From contig PMZI01000081.1 of the NCBI GenBank assembly GCA_003170475.1, positions 56,057 through 120,056 of the forward strand: a stretch of 64,000 nt of DNA, given 5' to 3'. The DNA is from Ignavibacteriota bacterium (GTDB taxonomy: Bacteria; Bacteroidota; Ignavibacteria; UBA10030). The notes below the pieces were generated by a model that had not been told where the DNA came from, searched no databases, and worked only from the letters and a program-made list of their open reading frames with translations. The translations under genes and the position numbers were made by a program. This document shows positions 26,215 to 35,644 of this stretch, in pieces; position 1 is the stretch's first letter; the number at the start of each line of letters is the position of its first letter.

Positions 26215-29200
26215 ATGCCCGCGCCGAATTTCCGATCCCACTCCATGAATCCAAACGCAAGGGACCCGCTTTCCTTGTTCGGGCTCAAACCCCTCAAGGC
26301 AGCACGGGTTTCCGAAATAAGTGAAGCTACCGCGTCATCCGCCGCAGCACCGGAAGACCGCGTGAACTTCCATATCGGCAATCCTGTCCAGGATAAGCGC
26401 CTGACCTCGCTCTATCTGCGCATGGTCCTGGGTATCGATATCCTTCGTGAGGACCTGAGTGACGATCAGACCGAACAGATCCTGCAACTTCTGGAGTGGG
26501 AACAGAGCGACGAGCCGAAGCTTGCCTTCCTCAGGAACTTGATTCAAAAAAGCGCTCCCTACACCCCGCGGGGTGGATTCGCCCGGAACAATCCCAACGC
26601 TCTTGTCAAAGCCTTCGTTGAATGGCTTCAGACTCAACAGGAGCCAATGTCGTATGACCTCGGTCAGACGACCGGACGACGCGAAATTATTCTTGCCTCC
26701 GGTGGAGTCGAGGAATCTCTTCGGGTTCTGTTTCACTCTCTCTCCACGTTCCTTTCCATTCAACCGGCCAGAGTGTTTCTCCATCGCGCCCGACTTCCTG
26801 TTGACGACAAAGTCTATAACGGCCTGACCTTCGAGCAGCTTCCGGATGATGAGCAGCAACTCCTGCGCAGACTCTCCGAACATTTCATCCAGTCTCCGCA
26901 GACCCCCAGCTTTCTCATCGTACGGGAGATTCTCGGTGAAGAAACCCGGCGCTCGCTGAGACTCATCAGTCTCGACGCGCCTCTGTTCTTCCTCGAAGCG
27001 AATGACGCGCCGAATCATCTCTCTCTCGCCCGCGAAGCGAAGCTTGTCCAGCGTGTCGTCCGTTTCTTGACACCCGCCATGTTTGGAGAAAGACTCAAAG
27101 GACTCTCAACGGTTTTCCTCGCCGGCAATGCAGACATCCTCAACGCCTTTGAGGCGATGCACTTTCAGCTGAAGGGGACTCCTTCAGCGTCAGAGATCGA
27201 ACTCCTGACCTATCTTCGGGAGAACGGATCGGCGCAGAGCGAACCAGCCGGGCCGGAAATTTCCCTGGAGCCGACGTACCACGGATTGACACGACCGGTC
27301 GGGTCGGTAGAATCTTTCCCTCTGCGCGCGCGATCGACAGAACTGCGACTGGGGAAATACATCGACGGAGTTGCCGACAAGCTTGACCATCGGTTCGAAT
27401 GGATGACGAAACGAGTCGATGATCTTTCCGCCAGGATTGATACATTCCGTCTGTCGCTTCCGTTCGATCGGTTCGCGAGGATGGATACGAAATCCTTCGT
27501 GGACGAACTCGCGCGGCAGGTCGATTCAAAAGAATATCAGAAGGAGTTGCAGCAGAGCCTGCTGCAGGTCTTCCTGCGGCACCATCCGGAATATCGGATG
27601 TCACACAGCGTTGTCGTCAGCGGTTCGTCGAGAACAGCGCTTGGCTTTCTGGGCCTCCATTGCGGGATTTCGGAGGTCATTGTTGCTGACCTGAGTTGGA
27701 GCTACGAACATTGCTTCCCCACGATACGAGCTGTTCCGTTAAAGGAAGGCTATGCACTCGACATCGAAGGCCTGATCGACGCCGTCCGTGCACAGTTGGA
27801 GGCAAATCCCCGTTGGAATGAAATCGGGGCCGTCGTTCTGAACAATCCCCACAATGCGACGGGCCGCGTTTTCGAAGAAGCGGGCATACGCAAATTGCTC
27901 ACGTGGCTTCTCGACCATGACGTCTACGTCATCGACGACCTTTCCTACCAGGAAGTCGCACCCTCACCCGATCTGCCCGGTATCAAGACGCTCCGCCAGA
28001 TCGCCGATGAGTTGGTACGGTCCGGAACGTTGTCCGAAGATCAATCAGCAAGGGTCATCACGGTCCATTCCGTCTCGAAAACTGACTGCCTTGCAGGCGC
28101 CCGTCTCGCAGTCATGGAGCTGAGACACGATGTTCTTTTCAGGCGTTTCGTCGACGCTCAGCGTCACGTCCTACCGAACCTCGGCGCAATCGCGCTAACC
28201 TATCTGTTCTATCGAAACGAAACAGAAGTGGCGCGGGCCTATTGGAGATTGCGCAATCGCATCTTCCTCGAACGGACCGAATCGCTTCTGGAAGCGGTGA
28301 GAACGCTCCCGCCCGACCGCAATCCATTTCACATTGATATCATACCGCCGACGGGGAGCATGTATCCCTTGATGGTGATCCATGATCTCCCTTCCGGATT
28401 GTCGCTCGACTGGCTGGCCTCAGGACTCGCGCGGCAGGGAATCGGGATGCTTCCGCTCTCGACGTTCGCTCGTACGGAAGAGGGCTTTGAGACCGGGCGC
28501 AGGACGTTCCGTCTCACCCTGGGCGGCACCGATGGTGCAGAGGTTCTCTTGACGAAGACTCGGCGTGTGGTCATCGATCTCAATCGCCTCGTTGCTGAAG
28601 AATCTTCCCGGTACAACCGTCTGAGAATTAGTCAACAAGGCGCCAACGGAATTGCAGACGTAGGGGAACAGCTGAGTGCCGACCGCTGGAAGCAGGTGGA
28701 GGATGGCGTAGCGGCCGCTTGCAGAAACTTGACTCCGCAGAAACATCGCGACCTCCTCGATCCACAGTCGATCCGTCGTTTCATGGATGAATATGTTCCG
28801 GAACGATTAGCGGTCTTCCGACAGCGATGGCTTGATCGTGTCAGGCAGGTAGAAGAACTCATGAGGATGGCAGACGCCGATGACGGCAAGGCGTTGACGC
28901 AACTGCTTGAACAAGAACTCTACAAAGACTCTCTTGTGCGGCGCGATATGGTGTTCCGGATGCGCAACAGCGATCGCACGGTGCATCCGACACAGATGTT
29001 CTCCATCAAGACCGAGGCTCGATTTGAAAAGATCGTCTCCGGCATGATTCGTTCGTCGGCTCTGCCGGATTCCGAGCTCAACTCGGTTGCCCGCGAGCTG
29101 CTGGAAGAATTCCTCGGGCTGAATGTTGCCATTACATCGAGCGAAGAGTCTGATGAGCTTATTCTGGATCTGGATGCGGCGATCGCGTCAGAGAATGTGT

Positions 29201-31851
29201 CGTGGCTCTCCGGAGGCGTTTCGGCGAAATCGGTCGTCTCCTTCTGGGGAGATTGGGACGGAAGCAACCGGCCATCAGGTCAGGGGCATCGTCTCATGGC
29301 AACCACGCTCATCGCGAACGTGAGCCGGCTGGCCCGCCTGCTGTGGAAGGCTTTGAGAGCGGATGAGAGCATCGGCATCGAACCACGCGTCCTCGCCGAG
29401 CTGCGAAAACTGCCCGAGAGCAACCGCCGTTTCACGTCACTCTTGAACGATATCACCGACCTGACGCATCAACTCGAGAAGCGGTATCGCGGGGTGCTGC
29501 CGTTCAGTGTGAAACCGGGAGCCGTCAGAAATGTCGGGATGAAGCTCCGTCTCGCCCGCGACCCATTGACGCTTCTGTGGCAGCACAACGATCGCCTTGA
29601 ACGAAAGATGGTCGATCTCCGGCAGAAGCGAAGAGAGACGCTCGAGTACTACTTCTTCCTGAACAAGCTGCTCCGGAAGCAGTTGTTCGCACTGCTTCCT
29701 GAAATCAGGGAGCACTTCACCAACCAGGAGTTGCTGCTCGAGGCGTGTCTCTTCCGCGATCTCCTGCAGAGGATGGTGATCACACCGCGCATCGATCAGA
29801 AAATGATCACCGCGCAGGACTCGTTCGCCATCGACACGACGGTCCACAACATCCATGAGATCAACGAGATTGCCGCCAGGTATGGAAATCCGGGTGTGAT
29901 CCTCGCTCTGCAGGTGAGCATGTCGACGCAGGCCGAAGCCTTGATCACGCTCGACCGCAAGCTCCGTGCACATCGGGAACAGGCGTTGAGAAGCCATCCC
30001 GACCTGGAATTGCCGACAATACAGCTCATTCCGTTGTTTGAGGACCTGACCGCGGTTCGCTCGATTCCCGCGTATCTGACAAAGATCTGGGAATACGCTC
30101 TGCAAAGCCGCCGTGTCGACCAGGAAACGGACGATCGTTTCGCGGAAATCATCTCGGAAGTATTCATCGCCGGTTCCGATTTGAGTCAGCAGGTGGGTCA
30201 GGCCGCAGGTGCGTCACTCTACAAGCAGGCAAAACATGATCTGATGCTGTGGCTCGCAGAACACAAATTGATCGATCGAATCCGCATCAAGATGGGAAGC
30301 GGTGAGCCCATGCAGAGGCAGGGCGGGTACTATGCAGCTGTCTCCGGCAAACGCGCCTTCAGTGCAAGCGGAGCTGCGAAGCGACTCATCAGGTCTTCTC
30401 TGCCACCGGCGGCGAGCAAGAGTGCAGAGTACGCGACCACTCCGCTGATGGGGCTCTTCACCGGAGGAGATCTGCGGACGCTGCAGAGCACCGTGTCAGA
30501 GCAGCTGCGCTATTTGCCCGTGCAGGAGATGGCAGACGTTCACTACCATCTGACAGAATCTCAACGGAAGCATCGGAACGATTTGATCCGCGCCGCGGAA
30601 ACGCTCATGGAAAGCCGCTTGTTGCAGAAGAAGCGCGGTGCGCAGGAACTTGAACGCCTGACCGTCGGCACGAAGGATCCCGTCTACGAACAGTTCATCG
30701 CGCTCTTGACGGAGGATTTCAGGCAGATTCTCTACGGAAGGGAAGAGGATGTGGTGGGTGTGCACATCATTTCCTATTTCATCGCACGAACGATGCCGCA
30801 GCTTCGCGACCGTCCAACAGTGCGGCCTCCACGATCGGGTGCAGGAAGTGAGCGGGGTCAGCGCATCCTCGAACAAATCGCTCAGATCATCCCGATGTCG
30901 CGTCACGGCAGCCGGCTCCGGGCTATTGCGCATAATCAGGCGCAGACGGCGGTGTTGGGATACAACCAACTCACGACGGGACTCTTCCGTGCGCTGGACC
31001 GATTTGCGCGGCTCGAATTCAAAGAAGGCGATGCACGCTCCTTGATCACCGACCGTGTCTTGCCGCATCTTCCCGTGTATGAAATGCTGCAGAGCTTGCG
31101 CTTGTATCACGATCGCGATCTCTCGTTCCTCAAGAGAATAGAGTCGGCATTCCCCGGCGGCACTTCAGCGTTCCTCGCTGTGCGGGAGGACAACGACGGC
31201 TTGCTCAAATATGTGGGACTCATCCAGCAAGAGCTTCTGCGACGACATGGCGTCGACGTCAGCGACTTTTTTGAGAATGGCAGGTTTGTGCCTGAGCTCC
31301 TGCCGACACTTCGACCCGACCTCGCGGTACTTCTGCAGGGCGATCTGTTCAATACGGACATCGTCCGGCTTCTGCATGGTTCCGGCGGTGGTGTCAACGG
31401 CGAATGGCGAAAGGAAGTCGAGCGCCTTCTCAGGGTCCCCGTCGAAATACATACGTGGCGTTTGAGAATCTGGGAGCTGCTCGAAAAACCGCTCTATCAG
31501 CGTGTTCAGAGTTTTGTTGAACTCGCCCTTGCGCTGAATTCACTCTCTTCGACTCATGTGTTGAAGGGTGAGCCTGTGCCGTTGCGTGCGAGGAAGATGT
31601 CCTCAGAACTTTCGCACTTCTTCCGCGCTTCGAACGCGACCGACGATATGCATCAGTTCCTGGGAGCGGCGCTGGACTATCTCGGTGCGCTTTCCGAAGG
31701 GATGATGGAGGTCCCCGTCTCGATCATTCGATCTTTGAAAGAGGTGGAAACGATAGCAAAGATTGAAGAACAGGCACTTCTTCCTGCACAACAGCAACTT
31801 CTGCGTTTCTACATGCTTCAGATCGCCCGCCTTGCCGGAGAAAACGGTTAA
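26215..31851 (+). CDS. Giant protein (~1878 aa) with fold-type I PLP aminotransferase domain
   Basis: Start at ATG 26215 or 26245. Residues ~420-800 are a class I/II aminotransferase domain with the key residues present: NNPHNATG (Asn544), VIDDLSY (Asp575/Tyr578, substrate/cofactor contacts) and VHSVSKTDCLAGARL with the Schiff-base Lys at about 622. Residues ~30-345 resemble a second, degenerate aminotransferase (FHIGNPVQ near the start; a GNADILNAFEAMHFQLKGTPS segment) in which I see no catalytic lysine. Residues ~800-1878 are helical, Leu/Arg/Glu-rich and match nothing I know. No signal peptide. Normal aminotransferases have ~400 residues, so this is a multidomain protein of unknown role, likely co-expressed with the SPFH protein. 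Confidence 0.82.
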   Translation: MPAPNFRSHSMNPNARDPLSLFGLKPLKAARVSEISEATASSAAAPEDRVNFHIGNPVQDKRLTSLYLRMVLGIDILREDLSDDQTEQILQLLEWEQSDEPKLAFLRNLIQKSAPYTPRGGFARNNPNALVKAFVEWLQTQQEPMSYDLGQTTGRREIILASGGVEESLRVLFHSLSTFLSIQPARVFLHRARLPVDDKVYNGLTFEQLPDDEQQLLRRLSEHFIQSPQTPSFLIVREILGEETRRSLRLISLDAPLFFLEANDAPNHLSLAREAKLVQRVVRFLTPAMFGERLKGLSTVFLAGNADILNAFEAMHFQLKGTPSASEIELLTYLRENGSAQSEPAGPEISLEPTYHGLTRPVGSVESFPLRARSTELRLGKYIDGVADKLDHRFEWMTKRVDDLSARIDTFRLSLPFDRFARMDTKSFVDELARQVDSKEYQKELQQSLLQVFLRHHPEYRMSHSVVVSGSSRTALGFLGLHCGISEVIVADLSWSYEHCFPTIRAVPLKEGYALDIEGLIDAVRAQLEANPRWNEIGAVVLNNPHNATGRVFEEAGIRKLLTWLLDHDVYVIDDLSYQEVAPSPDLPGIKTLRQIADELVRSGTLSEDQSARVITVHSVSKTDCLAGARLAVMELRHDVLFRRFVDAQRHVLPNLGAIALTYLFYRNETEVARAYWRLRNRIFLERTESLLEAVRTLPPDRNPFHIDIIPPTGSMYPLMVIHDLPSGLSLDWLASGLARQGIGMLPLSTFARTEEGFETGRRTFRLTLGGTDGAEVLLTKTRRVVIDLNRLVAEESSRYNRLRISQQGANGIADVGEQLSADRWKQVEDGVAAACRNLTPQKHRDLLDPQSIRRFMDEYVPERLAVFRQRWLDRVRQVEELMRMADADDGKALTQLLEQELYKDSLVRRDMVFRMRNSDRTVHPTQMFSIKTEARFEKIVSGMIRSSALPDSELNSVARELLEEFLGLNVAITSSEESDELILDLDAAIASENVSWLSGGVSAKSVVSFWGDWDGSNRPSGQGHRLMATTLIANVSRLARLLWKALRADESIGIEPRVLAELRKLPESNRRFTSLLNDITDLTHQLEKRYRGVLPFSVKPGAVRNVGMKLRLARDPLTLLWQHNDRLERKMVDLRQKRRETLEYYFFLNKLLRKQLFALLPEIREHFTNQELLLEACLFRDLLQRMVITPRIDQKMITAQDSFAIDTTVHNIHEINEIAARYGNPGVILALQVSMSTQAEALITLDRKLRAHREQALRSHPDLELPTIQLIPLFEDLTAVRSIPAYLTKIWEYALQSRRVDQETDDRFAEIISEVFIAGSDLSQQVGQAAGASLYKQAKHDLMLWLAEHKLIDRIRIKMGSGEPMQRQGGYYAAVSGKRAFSASGAAKRLIRSSLPPAASKSAEYATTPLMGLFTGGDLRTLQSTVSEQLRYLPVQEMADVHYHLTESQRKHRNDLIRAAETLMESRLLQKKRGAQELERLTVGTKDPVYEQFIALLTEDFRQILYGREEDVVGVHIISYFIARTMPQLRDRPTVRPPRSGAGSERGQRILEQIAQIIPMSRHGSRLRAIAHNQAQTAVLGYNQLTTGLFRALDRFARLEFKEGDARSLITDRVLPHLPVYEMLQSLRLYHDRDLSFLKRIESAFPGGTSAFLAVREDNDGLLKYVGLIQQELLRRHGVDVSDFFENGRFVPELLPTLRPDLAVLLQGDLFNTDIVRLLHGSGGGVNGEWRKEVERLLRVPVEIHTWRLRIWELLEKPLYQRVQSFVELALALNSLSSTHVLKGEPVPLRARKMSSELSHFFRASNATDDMHQFLGAALDYLGALSEGMMEVPVSIIRSLKEVETIAKIEEQALLPAQQQLLRFYMLQIARLAGENG

Positions 31852-31892
31852 CCACACGCAGCATCATTGCCGCAGTTGAGTGCAACGTAGCA

Positions 31893-31927
31893 CCGGTCCG
31901 ACCTCGCGGCCGGCCTGTTCGTTTTTT
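31893..31927 (+). terminator. Probable terminator of the giant PLP gene
   Basis: CCGGTCCG pairs with CGGCCGG (one bulged base) across a 6-nt loop; six T follow after 8 bases. The spacing to the T-run is longer than ideal, so it is a moderate call. Confidence 0.45.
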
Positions 31928-32017
31928 GCCTCAACCTCCCGCACCTCAACAGTACCAGCCAAAACACCTGTTTTTCGGGTGAATCCGACTAAATTGCCAA
32001 CTTTGCCTCAATCGGTC

Positions 32018-32051
32018 CTTTCCCCAATATACCGGATTTCCGGTATTGCGC
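32018..32051 (+). promoter_or_regulatory. Shared 34-bp element, copy 1, with 18-bp palindrome
   Basis: Identical over 34 bases to 36773-36806. At its centre (32029-32046) is ATACCGGATTTCCGGTAT, an 8-bp inverted repeat with a 2-base spacer. It lies 111 bases upstream of the small exported protein heading the sensor operon. A NarL-type regulator gene lies between the two copies, making it a candidate operator; there is no T-run to suggest a terminator. Confidence 0.6.
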
Positions 32052-32162
32052 TTGTTGACTTGTCCGCATAGATTTTTCCAGCGGATCAACCACTTCACGG
32101 GGAGGTGCTGATCAACCGCAATCAAATCATCTTCCCGAAACCTCAGTGCAAAGGAGACAGCG

Positions 32163-32585
32163 ATGAAAACAAAGAGAACAGAATTTCTTAAATTTGTGGC
32201 GGTCGCCATCGTCAGTTGTGTGGTGACGCTCTTTCTCGTGCTGGGCACGAGCAGTTTGAGGGCGCTCCCGCAACAGTATTCAGGTCAGGAAAATCATGTC
32301 ATCACGATCGACCAGGCGGCAAAATTTGTACAAAATTTCAAGATGTTTCCCAAGACTCCGACAATCAAAGGAGCGTACTTCGGAAGAAGTATCTTTGACA
32401 AGATTCTCTCCCAGCCGGGATGTGTAGGAGTGCGCTACTACTATGCTCAAAAAGATGACGGGACACCTACGCTTGTTCTTGTTGGCGTCGATGGCGGCGG
32501 AAATGATCTAACAGGTGGTCCTATCGGAGAAGAGAGCATTCCATGTCCGCCATTTTGCGGTCCCCCGGGTCCACTAAACAAGTAA
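32163..32585 (+). CDS. Small exported or membrane-anchored protein, first gene of the sensor operon
   Basis: A 140-residue protein with an excellent AAAGGAG site and a hydrophobic N-terminus (FVAVAIVSCVVTLFLVLGT) acting as signal or anchor. The body has DQAAKFVQNF, IKGAYFGRSIFDKIL, GCVGVRYYYA and LVLVGVDGGGNDL, and ends with a cysteine/proline tail CPPFCGPPGPLNK. I do not recognise a named family. The position five bases before a multi-TM protein that overlaps a PAS kinase suggests a periplasmic sensing or accessory role (inference). The 34-bp palindromic element stands upstream. Confidence 0.75.
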   Translation: MKTKRTEFLKFVAVAIVSCVVTLFLVLGTSSLRALPQQYSGQENHVITIDQAAKFVQNFKMFPKTPTIKGAYFGRSIFDKILSQPGCVGVRYYYAQKDDGTPTLVLVGVDGGGNDLTGGPIGEESIPCPPFCGPPGPLNK

Positions 32586-32590
32586 TCACT

Positions 32591-33226
32591 ATGGCAATTC
32601 CGATATTCGGTCAAATTCACCTTGCCAGTTTTCTCATACCTGCGTCAGCAGGTGTCACCAAATTTCGGACATTGAACAAGGCGATGAGAATTCTCGCTGT
32701 TCTATGTTTGTTCGCATGTTTGGATGTCATCTTACAGGTACTCCTCAGTATGAGAAACGTGAAGAACTACTTTATCTCAGACTACTACAGGGTGATCGAA
32801 ACATCGTTCTTGTGTGCGGTATTCTATTATTCCGTTGCCCCTAAGGGGGTCCGAGATGTTCTGCGGGGACTTGGAATAATCTTCGCCGTGATTTGGGGGG
32901 CGGACGTGATCTGGTTTAACAGCCACGACCAGATCAGCAGTGGAATGGCAATGATCTCAAGAGCGTTTGTCCTTGCCATGTCGTTGATCGCCCTGCAGGC
33001 AACACTAAGGGATGAACGATCGAATCTCGTCGAACGGCCGATATTTTGGGTTGCGATGGGCGCCATTCTCTATTCGTCCGGAACTCTTCTGCTTGTGGGT
33101 CTGAGCAACCAGCTGCTTGCGCTCGGGCAGTCGTACTTTGTTGCTGCGTGGCACATAAACTGGACACTGCTCATCATTGCGAACCTCTTCTATACGAAAG
33201 GCATGCTGTGCAAGTCGCAGGCGTAG
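32591..33226 (+). CDS. Multi-pass membrane protein preceding a histidine kinase
   Basis: Start at ATG 32591. The 211-residue product is predicted to have six or seven membrane segments (for example RILAVLCLFACLDVILQVLL, VRDVLRGLGIIFAVIWGADV, and the last at [17 protein letters not shown]) with few charged loops. The kinase at 33208 starts inside its 3' end, so the two are translationally coupled. It probably forms the membrane sensing part of the pair, as similar separate 7TM-type modules do next to kinases in Bacteroidota. No ligand can be inferred. Confidence 0.72.
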   Translation: MAIPIFGQIHLASFLIPASAGVTKFRTLNKAMRILAVLCLFACLDVILQVLLSMRNVKNYFISDYYRVIETSFLCAVFYYSVAPKGVRDVLRGLGIIFAVIWGADVIWFNSHDQISSGMAMISRAFVLAMSLIALQATLRDERSNLVERPIFWVAMGAILYSSGTLLLVGLSNQLLALGQSYFVAAWHINWTLLIIANLFYTKGMLCKSQA

Positions 33227-34800
33227 AAATACTGTGGGCGGTCGTCGGCGGGAGCGCGATCTTGCTGATTCTCGCTATCGGCTATGTCGTCGTGCTTGTG
33301 CAGAGCCATCGGCGGGTCATGCAAGCGCAGCAGGCGAAACTGGAGGAGGTCCGAACAAGCGAGGAGAAGTTCAGAGGTATCTTCGACAACTCGTTGGCCG
33401 GGATCATGAAGTTCTCGGTAGATACCTGGGCTATCTCCGATGCAAATGAAGCTATCATGGATCTGTGCGGATGCAGCAGTCTGGAAGATCTGCAATCATG
33501 CATGTCAAAACTCCCCCGTTCTTCTCTTGAATCCATCCACGACTCAGTTACGAAGTATGGATTCATCGCGGAGTATGAAATTCGTACGACGCGGAAGGAC
33601 GGAGGAGAGCTGTGGATGCTCTTTTCTGCAAAGAAGATGGAAAACGGTCCCTCCGCACAGGCCGTGGTGGTCGACATCACCAAACGCAAGCAGTTCGAAG
33701 AGAAAATCAAGGAACAGAGGGCACTTCTGGATCAGACGCAGGACGCAATCATGGTGGTCGATTACGACGGGACGGTCACATTCTGGAACGCAGGCGCCGA
33801 GATGATGTACGGCTGGTCCAGGGACGAGATGACGGGGCGTGTGCTGGAAGAACTCCTCTACGGTGGTGCAAGGCGCAAAGACTTTCAGGAAGCAATGGAA
33901 GATATTCACCGGTTCAAGGAATGGAACGGCGAACACTATCACACACGGAAGGATGGGAAGGAAATACTTGTCGAGAGCCGCTGGAGAACGGTCGCAAAGG
34001 CCTTCAACGGCAAGCTGCAGATCCTGATCGTGAACTCCGACATCACGGAGAAGAAGCGACTCGAGTCTCAGTTTATCCGGGCGCAAAAGATGGAGAGCGT
34101 CGCGTTACTGACAGGGGGGATGGCTCATGACCTGCAGAACATCCTTGCCCCGATCGCGATGTCGATTCACCTGCTGGAACCGAAGGTGCACGATGAGCCG
34201 GGTCTGGCGATCCTGAAGGCTGTGGGAGAAAGTGCCCAGAGCGGACTCGACCTGGTGAAGAATATTCTTACGTACGGCAGGGGAATAGCGGGGGAGCGAG
34301 CAGCGGTCAATGTCATCCATGTGGTCGATCAAGTGTTGAGCCTCGTGGAGCGCGGGCTGCCGGAATCGGTGCATCTCGAGCGAAAGTTGTCCGGCCAAAC
34401 GCCGTCCGTTCTCGGAGATGTGAATCAACTGAAACAAGTGTTCCTCAACCTGTGCGTCAACGCACGGGACGCCATGCCGGCGGGAGGCGTCTTGACCGTC
34501 GCTATTGCTAACATCGATGCCGATGAAGGTCTTCTCGAGTATAACCCGCACGCCGACCGTGGGCCGTACGTCGTGACGAGTGTTGCGGATACGGGCACAG
34601 GGATCCGGGAAGAGGATGTGGACAGGATCTTCGAACCGTTCTTCACGACCCGCGAGCAGGGGAGCGGGACGGGTTTGGGGTTGTCCATCGCACAAGGAAT
34701 TGTGAAGAGCCACAAGGGATTCATTACCGTTCAAAGCGTAGTGGGAGAAGGGACGACGTTTCGTGTCTATCTCCCGGCTCTCGTTGAACCAGTGAGTTAG
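33208..34800 (+). CDS. PAS-domain sensor histidine kinase
   Basis: The start is GTG 33208, preceded by AAAGG and overlapping the previous gene by 19 bases; longer versions read through that gene's other frame. The 530-residue protein has one N-terminal membrane helix ([20 protein letters not shown]), a short coiled linker, two PAS domains (~55-165 and ~175-290), a HisKA region with phospho-acceptor in [11 protein letters not shown], and a HATPase domain with N-box [10 protein letters not shown]1 DTGTGI and G2 GTGLGLS. It has no receiver. Likely phospho-partners are the NarL-type regulator at 36102 or the degenerate/hybrid proteins downstream, though a nuclease and repeats intervene. Confidence 0.92.
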   Translation: MQVAGVEILWAVVGGSAILLILAIGYVVVLVQSHRRVMQAQQAKLEEVRTSEEKFRGIFDNSLAGIMKFSVDTWAISDANEAIMDLCGCSSLEDLQSCMSKLPRSSLESIHDSVTKYGFIAEYEIRTTRKDGGELWMLFSAKKMENGPSAQAVVVDITKRKQFEEKIKEQRALLDQTQDAIMVVDYDGTVTFWNAGAEMMYGWSRDEMTGRVLEELLYGGARRKDFQEAMEDIHRFKEWNGEHYHTRKDGKEILVESRWRTVAKAFNGKLQILIVNSDITEKKRLESQFIRAQKMESVALLTGGMAHDLQNILAPIAMSIHLLEPKVHDEPGLAILKAVGESAQSGLDLVKNILTYGRGIAGERAAVNVIHVVDQVLSLVERGLPESVHLERKLSGQTPSVLGDVNQLKQVFLNLCVNARDAMPAGGVLTVAIANIDADEGLLEYNPHADRGPYVVTSVADTGTGIREEDVDRIFEPFFTTREQGSGTGLGLSIAQGIVKSHKGFITVQSVVGEGTTFRVYLPALVEPVS

Positions 34801-35227
34801 TGCTGTGATCCAATCGCATCATGAACAACACGTCCCCTCTCGCCAACACAAATGCCATCGCCGCAGGGGGGACTGATATAGCGAAGCTTAAGACGTCCCC
34901 TCTCGTGTGTTAGCTCGTGGGGTGAGAGAGGGGAGCAGTCCCGCCCCCGCCAGACCACGATGATGCAAAAATGGCGGGCAGTCGGGCGGGGGGGTGTCGA
35001 TCGAGCTGTGCGACAAATAAAAGGCAACACACCCCTCCGCCACAAAGATGGTGGACAGGCAAATTCCTTCTCGCCTCCACACAGGCCAACGCTTCAGATG
35101 GGACTGACATACCGTAGCTCAAAACGTCCCCTCTCGTGCGTCAGCTTGTGGGGTGTGAGAGGGGAGCAGACTCGCCCGAACGACTGTGTCGTTCAGTCGG
35201 GCGGGGGGGTGTGTCACTGAGAAATAT
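34801..35227. repeat. Left flank of DUF559 gene: repeat cluster
   Basis: No gene. It contains two consecutive repeats built from CCCCTCTC...GAGAGGGG inverted arms joined to a G-rich block. 34869-34998 is nearly identical over ~130 bp to 35864-35993 on the other side of the nuclease gene. A second, more diverged unit occupies about 35020-35215 and ends with a GTCGGGCGGGGGGGTG tail like the first. Confidence 0.85.
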
Positions 35228-35644
35228 ATGCAACGACAATTTCTACCATATAAATCCAATCTGAAGGCCACAGCTCGTACGCTCAGAAAGCAGATGACAC
35301 TGGCGGAGGTTCTCCTGTGGAACGCCCTTAAGGGAACACAGATGCTGGGTTACGACTTCCATCGACAGAAACCAATCGATCAGTACGTAGTAGATTTCTT
35401 TTGCCCGAGACTCATGTTGGCTATCGAGATTGACGGCACATCCCATGAGGGGAAACAAGAACAAGATAGTAGACGTCAGAAGGAGATTGAACGATATGGG
35501 ATCTCCTTTCTGCGGTTCTCTGACAACGAAGTGAAGCAGAATCTCCATGGAGTTCTTCAAAGTGTGCGCGAATGGATCGTATCACGTGAAAGCGCAACGA
35601 TGAACAAAGAGGGCATGGTTGTGGGGCGGAGTACACACCCCTAA
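35228..35644 (+). CDS. DUF559 (Vsr-like PD-(D/E)XK) endonuclease-domain protein
   Basis: Start at ATG 35228. The 138-residue protein has the complete DUF559 pattern: RTLRKQMTLAEVLLWNALKG, YDFHRQKPIDQYVVDFFC with the first acidic residue, LAIEIDGTSHEG with the E-x-D pair, DSRRQKEIERYGISFLRFSD. This family shares the very-short-patch-repair endonuclease fold. It stands alone within the signalling island. Its last ten or so codons (VVGRSTHP) run into the adjoining ACACCCC-type repeat, so the repeat supplies the C-terminus and stop. Role unknown; a repeat-linked nuclease is inferred. Confidence 0.88.
   Translation: MQRQFLPYKSNLKATARTLRKQMTLAEVLLWNALKGTQMLGYDFHRQKPIDQYVVDFFCPRLMLAIEIDGTSHEGKQEQDSRRQKEIERYGISFLRFSDNEVKQNLHGVLQSVREWIVSRESATMNKEGMVVGRSTHP

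Larger units (their letters stand above)
31852..32162. other. Intergenic region with terminator, 34-bp palindromic element and leader
   Basis: No gene. It holds a probable terminator of the giant gene, then the shared 34-bp element (both listed separately), then a ~110-base leader before the small exported protein with CAAAGGAGACAGCG as its ribosome site. Confidence 0.6.

Noticed and set aside
25181..26260. Minus-strand open frame of 359 codons over the SPFH gene
   Set aside because: Antisense shadow: the plus-strand gene has a strong ribosome site, membrane segment and coherent domains.
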